Source of the DNA: a virus
Strand: one strand, 5' to 3'
DNA length: 64,000 nt
IMG/VR virus record: IMGVR_UViG_3300012269_000002
Coordinates: 18,407-82,406 of that record
Below are positions 55,281 through 63,132 of this stretch, one piece after another (the stretch's first letter is position 1; every line of letters starts with the position of its first letter). The notes beneath the pieces are model-generated. The model had not been told where the DNA came from. It made no database searches and saw nothing but the letters and a program-made list of their open reading frames with translations. The position numbers were made by a program, and so were the translations under genes.

Positions 55281-57446
55281 ATGAGTTATATAATAAATAA
55301 TACAAGTGCTTTTGTTAATATAAAATTAACTGAAATTGGTAGACAAAAAATAGCACAAGGTCAATTGACCTTTAATTCTTGGGCTATAGGTGATTCTGAA
55401 ATAAATTATGACAGAGAGGTAAACCATGATAATTTCCCAATGGACGTAAGTTTATCGGGTTCAAGTAAGGTTTTACGCCCGTTTGATAATCAACCTAATC
55501 TTAAATACTTCATAACTTCACAAAATACTAGTGAAGGTGGATTAAATGTTTTAAATACTTCACAAATCAATACAATAAAAGCTATTGTTAACAATAAAGC
55601 CGAAGATAGAGGTTTCTTTGAAAAAGTGGGGTCTGATTATGTAACGTATAGTGGTGACACTTACATAAAGGGGGGCGGTATTATACCTGGACCCAATATG
55701 GACGGTTCAAATATCTTGGTTATTGGCACTGGTTACACGGTTGGTGATGTAATATTGGTTAAGGTATCCAATGACACCGTTGGTACACTACCTTTAAATC
55801 AAAATACAACACCAGTACCAAACCTATGGTATAAAATACAATCATTAACGACCACAAACGATGTTAATGATACGGCAATTTTAGATAGGAATCTACCAAA
55901 CACTAATTCTAGTATTTCCGACTCACAATTTATAGTTTATACTGGTGGTGAAGTTTATGGTAATTTCGGTTTTGAGGAAACCACACCATACTGGAACAGT
56001 AATACATTATCATTTGCTGGGTCAAGTGAAATATCATCTGGTGATGTTGCAGTTTGGAATATGAATAATGTGTGGTGCGAAAACTTAGTAGGTATGACAG
56101 GTACTAGTGTTAATAATTCGGTATCAACACCTAATGAGAATTTTAGTAAATTTGGTTCTAATGGTTTTTTAGGTCAAAAGTATCCATATTTAGGATATTC
56201 ATGTAATGAAAATAGTGGGGCTAATAGTGGTGTATTAGATGAATGTAATTCACTTGGACAGTCGGTAAAAGATAGGACTAAAAAATCAATATCAATATTA
56301 CATTACACAAATAACACTATATCCAACTTTTATGGTGAGTATCTATTCATTGACGGTGATAAAAATAAAAATTTAATATTACGTCTTCCAGATATTATGT
56401 ATCATAGAAGAGATTTTACAAGTGAAAATGGTACATTAATGGGAATGGATTTTATAGCTAGTGGGGATACTAAATTTATAGATAATTCAGATATCAAATA
56501 TATTGAATTAGTTGAATATGGAACTTTGGTTAGTGGAACCCCTAGAGTTGTAGGTAAAGTATTCCCACAATTAAAGACCGTTATTTTCGATGATGATGAA
56601 ATTATTGCGGCAATGTCCTATAAATCAAATAGAAATTGGACATTACCATCATTAAGTGCCAACCTAATAACCTCAAATTTGGGGTCTGGTTCAGGTGTTT
56701 TAGCTGCTAAAAAAACAATGTATATTACATATAGTTTCGAGAACTCCACAACCAACGGTTTAGGTACGACACTACCATGTCAATCATACGCTAAAATATA
56801 CAACTCAACGTCTAGTAGTAAAGATGTTCAATTTAAATTGAACGATATCGATTTGCTACCTTACATGAGAAAAGAAGAAAAAGTTGGGTATGATGGTCTT
56901 GGTTTCTCAGCAAGGGAGTTCAAGGTATTATATCAAATAGTTGATGATGTAACGGATAGACCAAAATCAGATGCTTGGAAAGTTTACGATTACACCAATA
57001 CAAATATAACCGATGCGGTCGGTGAAACTATAGACCCAATTAAATTAGAAAATCAAAACCCAACGGTAAACGGATTCTTAATTGATAGTGTGGTTGATAC
57101 TTCAGCCACTATATTCAGCATTATGACATCTTTAAACATGCCAGCGAATACAACACCAGAAGTTTTACAATTTGGTGATGAACGATTTTTCTACGGTAAT
57201 TTGGAAACATATATTGGTGCAACGATTTATAAATCTATATTCAATATAGATATTTCTGCCGATGACTTTAAAACCACTGGTAACCCAAGTAGGTCCAATG
57301 CTGCGGTTAATCCACCAGATATTAGAGTTACCGAAGTAGGTATATATGATAATACTGGTGATTTAGTTATGATTGGTAAATTAAGTAAACCAGTAAAATT
57401 AACATCTGGAAATACTATCATGGTTGAGTTAAGTATCGACTTTTAA
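55281..57446 (+). CDS. Tail fibre-like protein (paralogue of the next gene)
   Basis: 721 residues. The N-terminus reads FVNIKLTEIGRQKIAQGQLT followed by FNSWAIGDSEINYDRE. The C-terminus has IRVTEVGIYDNTGDLVMIGK. Both ends resemble phage tail fibre proteins in which a conserved head ('ITEIGLYD..G.L.AIGKL') attaches to the virion. The middle ~500 residues are unique and probably hold the shaft and surface. It shares both ends with the following gene, pointing to an old duplication. Confidence 0.65.
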   Translation: MSYIINNTSAFVNIKLTEIGRQKIAQGQLTFNSWAIGDSEINYDREVNHDNFPMDVSLSGSSKVLRPFDNQPNLKYFITSQNTSEGGLNVLNTSQINTIKAIVNNKAEDRGFFEKVGSDYVTYSGDTYIKGGGIIPGPNMDGSNILVIGTGYTVGDVILVKVSNDTVGTLPLNQNTTPVPNLWYKIQSLTTTNDVNDTAILDRNLPNTNSSISDSQFIVYTGGEVYGNFGFEETTPYWNSNTLSFAGSSEISSGDVAVWNMNNVWCENLVGMTGTSVNNSVSTPNENFSKFGSNGFLGQKYPYLGYSCNENSGANSGVLDECNSLGQSVKDRTKKSISILHYTNNTISNFYGEYLFIDGDKNKNLILRLPDIMYHRRDFTSENGTLMGMDFIASGDTKFIDNSDIKYIELVEYGTLVSGTPRVVGKVFPQLKTVIFDDDEIIAAMSYKSNRNWTLPSLSANLITSNLGSGSGVLAAKKTMYITYSFENSTTNGLGTTLPCQSYAKIYNSTSSSKDVQFKLNDIDLLPYMRKEEKVGYDGLGFSAREFKVLYQIVDDVTDRPKSDAWKVYDYTNTNITDAVGETIDPIKLENQNPTVNGFLIDSVVDTSATIFSIMTSLNMPANTTPEVLQFGDERFFYGNLETYIGATIYKSIFNIDISADDFKTTGNPSRSNAAVNPPDIRVTEVGIYDNTGDLVMIGKLSKPVKLTSGNTIMVELSIDF

Positions 57447-57498
57447 TAGTATATAAGAATAATATAAATAATGATTGAACTAAGAATATACTTTTAAT

Positions 57499-58701
57499 AT
57501 GGGATTTTTAAATAACACACCTTCGATAGAATTAAAAGCCAAACTTACCCCAAAAGGTAGAATAGGTTTAATAACAAATGATAATAATCTTATCACCTCA
57601 TTTAGTTTGGGGGATTCGGATAGTTATTATTCTGTTTTTTCTGGCCTAACTGGTGGACAAGTTCCACAGATATCTGGTAACTATTATGGTGCCGACACCA
57701 ATAATGGTGGAATCGATTACGTATTAAAAAGTGTACTAAAGTTTAATTCGACTACACTTAGAAAACCAATTGAAACGCAATCAATAAATGTTTCTTCATT
57801 CCCTCAATCACTTGGGTATAACGATTTATATTTTTCCGCTGGAACTTTTTCACAACAAATTGTGGATTTAAAAGACCTAAATAGTGATTCATTAGTTAAT
57901 TTATTCTATTCATTTAACTTACCGATAAGTGATTCTGATTTTATGAGATTTACTGGTACTACATTCCAAAATGGTGGATTTTCAAATACCGCATTAGGTG
58001 GACTAGCTACCGATAAGATATTGGTAATAGGTATCGATGGTAGTGAGTATAGTGAATTAATCGATGGTAAAAGTATTAAGTTATCGTTGGAGACCAGTAT
58101 TCAACCATATGAAGTTTATTCAACTTACGAAAGAAAAGGTATCTCATTAACCAACGAAGATTCAGCTGTAACCGATTCATCGACCAATGTTGCCAATTTT
58201 GGACCTAACAGGGTTTTATTATTCAGTGATGATGTAAAAAGACCTAACGGTAACCCATTATTAAGTTGGGCCACTGGATATGCACAAAATAAACCATTTA
58301 GTGTTAACGGTAAACAATTATTTAATTATAGGGGTAACGTCAACACGAGCACAACCCCAGATGAGGCAATAGGTATCGCATATTTGGATAAGGGCTTTAT
58401 TGTTATTACCCACCCAGACATTGTAGATAACTTCGTATTAACTGGGTCAACCTCTAGTGCAACTACAATTAGTTTCAATACTATTAGAAACAGAGTATCA
58501 CAATCAATTACCTGTATTGCCAATAGGGGTGAATTCGGTGTATCGACAAACCCTACCTGGGCTACTTCGGATGTACCTAGAATTACCGAGATAGGTCTTT
58601 ACGATTCCAACAATACTTTAATTGCCATTGGTAAATTAAATCGAACATATGATAAGCCTGTGGATGATTTTGTTGCTTTTAATATAACTATTGATTATTA
58701 A
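57499..58701 (+). CDS. Tail fibre-like protein (shorter paralogue)
   Basis: 400 residues. The N-terminus SIELKAKLTPKGRIGLI then ITSFSLGDSDSYY parallels the same region of the gene before, and the C-terminus ITEIGLYDSNNTLIAIGKLN is clearly homologous to its end. It differs in length by 321 residues, all in the middle. The two may form hetero-oligomers or recognise different receptors. It is the last gene of the structural block. Confidence 0.65.
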   Translation: MGFLNNTPSIELKAKLTPKGRIGLITNDNNLITSFSLGDSDSYYSVFSGLTGGQVPQISGNYYGADTNNGGIDYVLKSVLKFNSTTLRKPIETQSINVSSFPQSLGYNDLYFSAGTFSQQIVDLKDLNSDSLVNLFYSFNLPISDSDFMRFTGTTFQNGGFSNTALGGLATDKILVIGIDGSEYSELIDGKSIKLSLETSIQPYEVYSTYERKGISLTNEDSAVTDSSTNVANFGPNRVLLFSDDVKRPNGNPLLSWATGYAQNKPFSVNGKQLFNYRGNVNTSTTPDEAIGIAYLDKGFIVITHPDIVDNFVLTGSTSSATTISFNTIRNRVSQSITCIANRGEFGVSTNPTWATSDVPRITEIGLYDSNNTLIAIGKLNRTYDKPVDDFVAFNITIDY

Positions 58702-58709
58702 TCCTTTAC

Positions 58710-58716
58710 TATTTAT
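58710..58716 (+). promoter_or_regulatory. TATTTAT motif (putative phage promoter)
   Basis: ACTATTTATAAAAATTG, 39 bases before the RuvC-like start at 58756. A more distant match than most. Confidence 0.35.
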
Positions 58717-58755
58717 AAAAATTGTTTTATTATTATATTAAATTATAAATAAGCT

Positions 58756-59406
58756 ATGGAAGATAATAAAAATAACCTAATATTAGGCCTGGATGTTTCA
58801 ACAAAAACGATTGGAATTGCTTTGTTCGAGGATTTAGGTAAGAGTGGTAAATTAAAATTACTTCACCATGTTACACCTAACGTAAAACCAAAACCAGAGA
58901 GTAATATTCAAATGTTATTTGAAAAGGCTAGAATATTCGATGAAGAATTTTTAAATAAATATAGTAATGTAGGTATAACTAAAGTTATAATCGAAGAGCC
59001 TCTTTTACGTTCAAATAACGTAAACACCGTAGCAACCTTACTTAGATTCAATGGTATGATTGCCAGGGCAATATATGATACACTTGATATTGTTCCAGAA
59101 TTTATTTCATCTTACGATGCTAGAAAATTCGGTATACCCGAATTAATGGGCATTAGAAAATTTAATAAAAAGGGTGAACCATATAGTGAAAAAGAAATCT
59201 CCAAGAAAGAACCAGTATTATTTGGCGGTTATGATTGGGAAGTCGATAAAAAAATGGTCGTTTGGGAAAAAGTTGCGGATTTAGAACCACAAATCACTTG
59301 GTTACATACAAGAACAAAAACCTTAAAAAAGGAAAATTTTGACATGAGTGATGCTTATATCACAGTTATAGGCTATATGAATAAAATTGGTGTGTGGGTT
59401 AAATAA
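58756..59406 (+). CDS. RuvC-like Holliday junction resolvase
   Basis: 216 residues. Acidic catalytic residues of the RuvC/RNase H fold appear in order: LILGLDVSTKTIGIALFED (first Asp), KVIIEEPLL (Glu) and FDMSDAYITVIGY (C-terminal Asp pair). It is longer than bacterial RuvC through an insert of about 50 residues near 130-185. It resolves branched recombination and replication DNA before packaging, the role of endonuclease VII in T4. A diverged copy of its last 21 codons occurs at 60259-60324. Confidence 0.85.
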   Translation: MEDNKNNLILGLDVSTKTIGIALFEDLGKSGKLKLLHHVTPNVKPKPESNIQMLFEKARIFDEEFLNKYSNVGITKVIIEEPLLRSNNVNTVATLLRFNGMIARAIYDTLDIVPEFISSYDARKFGIPELMGIRKFNKKGEPYSEKEISKKEPVLFGGYDWEVDKKMVVWEKVADLEPQITWLHTRTKTLKKENFDMSDAYITVIGYMNKIGVWVK

Positions 59407-59463
59407 TAACACACATATATAAATCTTTTCTCACCTAAATCGGTATTTTACCCACTTTCTATA

Positions 59464-59470
59464 TATTTAT
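59464..59470 (+). promoter_or_regulatory. TATTTAT motif (putative phage promoter)
   Basis: ATATATTTATAAATAAAG, 10 bases before the GIY-YIG gene at 59481. Confidence 0.45.
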
Positions 59471-59480
59471 AAATAAAGTT

Positions 59481-60266
59481 ATGGGGGATAAAATAGTTAG
59501 AAAGTTATCTAAAACACCATTATGTGGTGTGTATCAGATAGAAAACACAATTAATAATAAAAAATATATTGGCCAATCAATTGATATAGAGAGGCGATGG
59601 AATCAACATCGTTATGGTAAAGGTAGTATTATATTAAGAAATGCTATAAATAAACACGGTATTAATAATTTTGAGTTTACAATTCTAGAGTCTATACCAA
59701 TTGGTAATAGAGATAAAATGATTGATGAACTAACCTTAATTGAAGAAAAATGGTTATCTAAGGAGAAACCTTTTCTAAGAGAAAATGGTTATAATATAAA
59801 TAAAAGCGCAAAAGTGAATATACCAATTGAAAGACCTGAAGGTTATGGTGAAATGATTAGTAAAATAAAAATTGATAATAATCATTGTGGTAAAGCTACA
59901 GTTCAATACGATTTAGAAGGTAATTTAATTAAAGTGTGGAAATCCGCTGCACAAATAGAAAGAGTATTAGGGTTTAAGGCTGAAAATATTTCAGCATGTT
60001 GTTTAAGAAAAAACAAAAGTTCTAAAGGGTTTATCTGGAGGTTTAAATGGGATTTGGTATCCAAATATGATATTATAAATTTAAAAATTAAAAAAGGTGC
60101 ATCTAAAACAATAGAACAGAAAACGTTAGATGGTAAAGTTATTAGAGTTTTTGATTCACTAACCGCAGCTTCTAATTTCACCAACATACATTATACATAT
60201 ATTAGTAAAGTTTGTACTAAAAAACAAAAAACGGCTGGCGGTTTTAAATGGTCCTACCATGAGTGA
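59481..60266 (+). CDS. GIY-YIG homing endonuclease downstream of the resolvase gene
   Basis: 261 residues. The GIY-YIG domain spans ~10-100 (CGVYQIENTINNKKYIGQSI, then ERRWNQHRYGKG; Glu in LTLIEEKWLS). Two NUMOD1-type DNA-binding units follow: ATVQYDLEGNLIKVWKSAAQ to GFIWRF, and KTLDGKVIRVFDSLTAASNF to GGFKWSY. It ends exactly where a diverged copy of the resolvase 3' end begins, overlapping it by 8 bases. The likely target is therefore the catalytic-motif region near the end of the resolvase gene. Confidence 0.9.
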   Translation: MGDKIVRKLSKTPLCGVYQIENTINNKKYIGQSIDIERRWNQHRYGKGSIILRNAINKHGINNFEFTILESIPIGNRDKMIDELTLIEEKWLSKEKPFLRENGYNINKSAKVNIPIERPEGYGEMISKIKIDNNHCGKATVQYDLEGNLIKVWKSAAQIERVLGFKAENISACCLRKNKSSKGFIWRFKWDLVSKYDIINLKIKKGASKTIEQKTLDGKVIRVFDSLTAASNFTNIHYTYISKVCTKKQKTAGGFKWSYHE

Positions 60267-60324
60267 TAGTTACTTATGTGTTATTGGTTATATACAAAAA
60301 AATGGTTATTGGCCTATAAACTAA
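60259..60324 (+). pseudogene. Diverged duplicate of the resolvase 3' end (21 codons)
   Basis: Reads MSDSYLCVIGYIQKNGYWPI plus Asn and stop. The intact gene ends MSDAYITVIGYMNKIGVWVK. The match covers the last catalytic Asp motif and stops at the endonuclease gene. The many differences imply an origin in a related phage, not recent copying. Confidence 0.8.
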
Positions 60325-60330
60325 GTTCCT

Positions 60331-60366
60331 ATTGCAAATATGGATTAATTTTCATATATTTGCAAT
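60331..60366 (+). promoter_or_regulatory. Palindromic Bacteroidetes-type promoter before a primase 5' remnant
   Basis: ATTG (60331-60334) and TATATTTG (60355-60362) have spacing 20. Both boxes lie in an 11-bp perfect inverted repeat, ATTGCAAATAT with ATATTTGCAAT (60356-60366), so a repressor could cover the whole promoter. The ATG of the remnant follows at 60367. Confidence 0.65.
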
Positions 60367-60441
60367 ATGGACAATATTTTAATTAATTTATTTAGGGGAT
60401 TTTTAGGTGAATGCCACAGTCACAATGATGACAGTGGTCAA
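60367..60441 (+). pseudogene. Diverged duplicate of the primase 5' end (25 codons)
   Basis: Reads MDNILINLFRGFLGECHSHN then DDSGQ. The intact primase at 61527 starts MDNIILNIFRSFLGEPHEHN then EESGQ. Similarity stops at SGQ, three bases before the 3' end of a minus-strand GIY-YIG gene, which has evidently been inserted there. Confidence 0.85.
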
Positions 60442-60444
60442 TAT

Positions 60445-61293
60445 TCATTTATTAACCACATTCCAAATTGTTGATTTACTAATATTAAATAAATCAGCTA
60501 ATTTTCTGGTTGAATAATAACCAGTTTTATATAGATTTATAATTTCTTTTTTAATTGTATCAGTTAATTTAGTTTTTTCATTTGAAGAAAAATACACCCA
60601 CTTAAACCCAATACATATTTTAGTTCTACCATTACAAACTGAACTAATTCTAGATGGGTCGATATTATAATTATTAGCTGCATCAGTTAAACTATCCCAT
60701 AGTTTAATTGTATTACCATCAGTATCTAACTGGTAAACTTTTCTTTTATTTAACGCTGGTTTACCTTTTTTTATGTTGGATAATTTATTTTTAGTTTCAC
60801 TTGAATGACCAACCCCAGTTTTAGTTTTTATAAGTTTAATTATAGTTTCACTATAATGTTTTTCACCAGTATGTGAAATGGACATCATTTTTTTAGTTTC
60901 ATCAGAATGTTTATTACCTAAGTTATATTTATTACCCTTATGAATTTTAGATAATTTCATTTTTGTTTCGTCTGAATGCTTAAAACCTAACATGTTATTA
61001 GCAAAGCCACATATATTATATGTTTTATCTTTATCAAATGGTTTCATAACATCTAAATGATATTGTTCACGTATTAATAGGTCGGTAACATTTTCAATAA
61101 TTTCGATTATATTAAACTCAAAATTATTTTCACCATATTTGTTCCAAGATTTTTGCAAATAATCATTATCATGAATACCCTTTCTAAGTGTACGTTTATG
61201 GTCATACCATCTTTTAGTTATATTAATTGAACTACCAATATAAAATTTACCGTTTTTTATATTTATTATCCTATATATACCTATTTTATTCAT
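60445..61293 (-). CDS. GIY-YIG homing endonuclease with NUMOD3/NUMOD1 and C-terminal helix-turn-helix
   Basis: 282 residues. GIY-YIG at ~4-90 (IGIYRIINIKNGKFYIGSSI, then KRWYDHKRTL; Glu in LLIREQYHL). NUMOD3-type repeats 'HSDETK.K.S' occur at ~105-170, a NUMOD1 unit at ~183-233 (KVYQLDTDGNTIKLWDSLTD to FKWVY), and a final helix-turn-helix (YYSTRKLADLFNISKSTIWN). Its start codon overlaps the stop of the small ribbon-helix-helix gene upstream on the same strand. It points against the neighbouring genes and interrupts the primase 5' remnant. Confidence 0.9.
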   Translation of the reverse strand: MNKIGIYRIINIKNGKFYIGSSINITKRWYDHKRTLRKGIHDNDYLQKSWNKYGENNFEFNIIEIIENVTDLLIREQYHLDVMKPFDKDKTYNICGFANNMLGFKHSDETKMKLSKIHKGNKYNLGNKHSDETKKMMSISHTGEKHYSETIIKLIKTKTGVGHSSETKNKLSNIKKGKPALNKRKVYQLDTDGNTIKLWDSLTDAANNYNIDPSRISSVCNGRTKICIGFKWVYFSSNEKTKLTDTIKKEIINLYKTGYYSTRKLADLFNISKSTIWNVVNK

Positions 61294-61438
61294 TTTCTTT
61301 TATATGTGTTTCTAACAACTCCCCAATTAATTTAGATTTATTATTTGTGATTTTATTTAACTGGTCATTTAAGTCTTTATCCAAAGTTATACTAACTTTT
61401 ATTTTCTTATCACTTTCATTTAATTTTGGTCTTCCCAT
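61286..61438 (-). CDS. Ribbon-helix-helix protein coupled to the GIY-YIG gene, 50 aa
   Basis: Starts MGRPKLNESDKKIKVSITLD and continues KDLNDQLNKITNNKSKLIGE to KENE. The beta strand (KIKVSITL) followed by two helices is the ribbon-helix-helix DNA-binding fold used by small repressors such as Arc and CopG. It overlaps the endonuclease start by 8 bases (ATGAATAA), so the two are translated together. A TATTTAT motif precedes it on the same strand. It probably represses its own promoter and limits endonuclease expression, or acts as a DNA-binding partner. Confidence 0.75.
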   Translation of the reverse strand: MGRPKLNESDKKIKVSITLDKDLNDQLNKITNNKSKLIGELLETHIKENE

Positions 61439-61453
61439 ATTATATCTTTATTA

Positions 61454-61460
61454 ATAAATA
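61454..61460 (-). promoter_or_regulatory. TATTTAT motif on the minus strand
   Basis: On the minus strand GATATTTATTAATAAAG lies 15 bases before the ribbon-helix-helix start at 61438. The motif follows gene direction, which argues against chance. Confidence 0.5.
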
Positions 61461-61513
61461 TCTATAAAAATAATAAAAATAGCTTTTTTATAGCATTTTT
61501 AAAAAAAAAGTTA

Positions 61514-61521
61514 TATATTTG
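61514..61521 (+). promoter_or_regulatory. Bacteroidetes-type -7 box before primase
   Basis: TATATTTG ends five bases before the ATG at 61527, as at the other host-type promoters. No NTTG box is found 20 bases upstream, so the -33 part has probably been replaced by inserted sequence. Confidence 0.5.
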
Positions 61522-61526
61522 TAAAC

Positions 61527-62489
61527 ATGGATAATATCATACTTAACATATTTAGAAGTTTTTTAGGGGAGCCACATGAACACAATGAAGAAAGTGGTCA
61601 AACAAGTTGGGATTGTCCAGCTTGTGCTGAGGATAAGGGACTTCCTATGGGTCAAGGTGATGGTAGACATAAATTAGCGATTAATTATAAACGTGGTATA
61701 TTTAAGTGTTGGGTTTGTAACTACCAAAACAACATGTACGGTAAAATACCTAAATTAATCAAACGATACGGTAATAAAAAAATACTAAAGGATTATTTAT
61801 TACTTAAACCAGAGAATGATTATCAACCGAACCTAAATGATATACAAGCAACGGTTGTACATTTACCCGATGGCTTTAAAAAACTTAGTGAGTGCACTGG
61901 TAGTGAGTATAAATATTCACACGCATATTATTATCTAATAGATAGAGGATTTACTGATGAAATAATTAAAGAATTTAATATAGGTTTTACTACTTATGGT
62001 AAATTTAGGAACAGGGTCATAATCCCATCATACGATGAGGTAGGTGATTTAAATTATTTCGTTGGTAGGGCTTGGGACGATTTCAATAAACCAAAATATA
62101 ATAACCCAGATGCTGAAAAACAAGCGATTATCTTTAATGAGGATAAGATTAATTGGGATTCTACAATATATTTGGTAGAAGGAGCCTTTGACCATATAGT
62201 AATTCCAAACTCAATACCTATACTGGGTAAAAATTTAAGTGTTAGAGTTAAACAAATGATATTAACCAAGTCCAGAGCGGATATTGTAATATTATTAGAT
62301 GAGGATGCCTACGATGATGCTATTAGAATTTATAAAGAACTTAATGTTGGTGATTTATATAATAAGATTAAGTTATGTACTCCACCGTATAAAGAAGACC
62401 CAGCTTCTATTTTTAAAAATGAAGGTAGGTCTGGTATTATAAAATTATTAAAAACTTCTAAAAGGGTTCCAGAAATTGAGTTATATTAA
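61527..62489 (+). CDS. 61: gp61-type DNA primase
   Basis: 320 residues (T4 gp61 342). The N-terminal zinc ribbon has SWDCPACAEDK and GIFKCWVCNYQN (~residues 29-72). The TOPRIM fold has TIYLVEGAFDHIVI (Glu) and ADIVILLDEDAYDDA (Asp-x-Asp). It makes RNA primers with the gp41-type helicase encoded at 24-28 kb. A start at 61527 follows a -7 box closely. Its stop overlaps that of the convergent gene by 4 bases, without a terminator. Confidence 0.92.
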   Translation: MDNIILNIFRSFLGEPHEHNEESGQTSWDCPACAEDKGLPMGQGDGRHKLAINYKRGIFKCWVCNYQNNMYGKIPKLIKRYGNKKILKDYLLLKPENDYQPNLNDIQATVVHLPDGFKKLSECTGSEYKYSHAYYYLIDRGFTDEIIKEFNIGFTTYGKFRNRVIIPSYDEVGDLNYFVGRAWDDFNKPKYNNPDAEKQAIIFNEDKINWDSTIYLVEGAFDHIVIPNSIPILGKNLSVRVKQMILTKSRADIVILLDEDAYDDAIRIYKELNVGDLYNKIKLCTPPYKEDPASIFKNEGRSGIIKLLKTSKRVPEIELY

Positions 62490-63061
62490 AAATCGTCATC
62501 GTAACCAAAATCAAAATCATCATCAGGTAAGCCGATTAAATCTTCTTCACTATCACTACTTAAGAAAGGTGTTTTACTTATAATTTTAGCCCCTAAACCT
62601 CTATTTTTTAAAGTTATTTCTTTTTCATTCGGAAATTCCATTCTATTTCTTATTGTGGCATCTACATCTATTAAGTTCTTGGGTGATTTAACTATAAGTA
62701 GAACAGGTTCACCACCACCAACATGACTTTTCTGACTGTGACTAGATGATAAATCTTTATCACTTAAAACATAGTGTGAACCTATATGTTTTGTATCAAT
62801 ACTTTCTATACTACTAACAAATACTACTCTATATAAAGTAATAGTTTGAGGTAATTTATTAAGTATATATAAAATATTTTCCAATGCCCTTTTTGCTAAG
62901 TTTGGGTTACTAAATGAAGTCTTAAGACCCAATTTTATATATTCATTTCTTAAATCATTTGTGATAGCATCTTCATTTAGAGTATATTCATCCTTTGTAG
63001 CATCTGAAACGTGATGATATTCTAAATCTTCCCTTAACCTTTGTTTTATATAATTTTTCAT
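62486..63061 (-). CDS. Putative ADP-ribosyltransferase-like protein
   Basis: 191 residues. Three motifs in order suggest the R-S-E class ART fold: ITLYRVVFVSS (Arg), IGSHYVLSDKDL (Ser position) and FPNEKEITLK (Glu-x-Glu). The N-terminus is helical and the C-terminus ends in an acidic low-complexity tail (LPDDDFDFGYDDDF). Phage ARTs such as T4 Alt and ModA modify host RNA polymerase or other proteins. Here a TATTTAT motif precedes the gene. No single motif is decisive; structure prediction would settle it. Confidence 0.5.
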   Translation of the reverse strand: MKNYIKQRLREDLEYHHVSDATKDEYTLNEDAITNDLRNEYIKLGLKTSFSNPNLAKRALENILYILNKLPQTITLYRVVFVSSIESIDTKHIGSHYVLSDKDLSSSHSQKSHVGGGEPVLLIVKSPKNLIDVDATIRNRMEFPNEKEITLKNRGLGAKIISKTPFLSSDSEEDLIGLPDDDFDFGYDDDF

Positions 63062-63076
63062 GTATTATATTTTAAT

Positions 63077-63083
63077 ATAAATA
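63077..63083 (-). promoter_or_regulatory. TATTTAT motif on the minus strand
   Basis: On the minus strand AGTATTTATATTAAAAT lies 15 bases before the start at 63061, directly back to back with the plus-strand host-type promoter. Confidence 0.5.
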
Positions 63084-63115
63084 CTTGATATAATAGATAA
63101 AAATTAGTATATTTG
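63084..63115 (+). promoter_or_regulatory. Bacteroidetes-type promoter (CTTG-N20-TATATTTG)
   Basis: CTTG 63084-63087 and TATATTTG 63108-63115, spacing 20. It precedes the gene at 63133 by 17 bases. Confidence 0.75.
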
Positions 63116-63132
63116 CCTAAATACGTATAATT

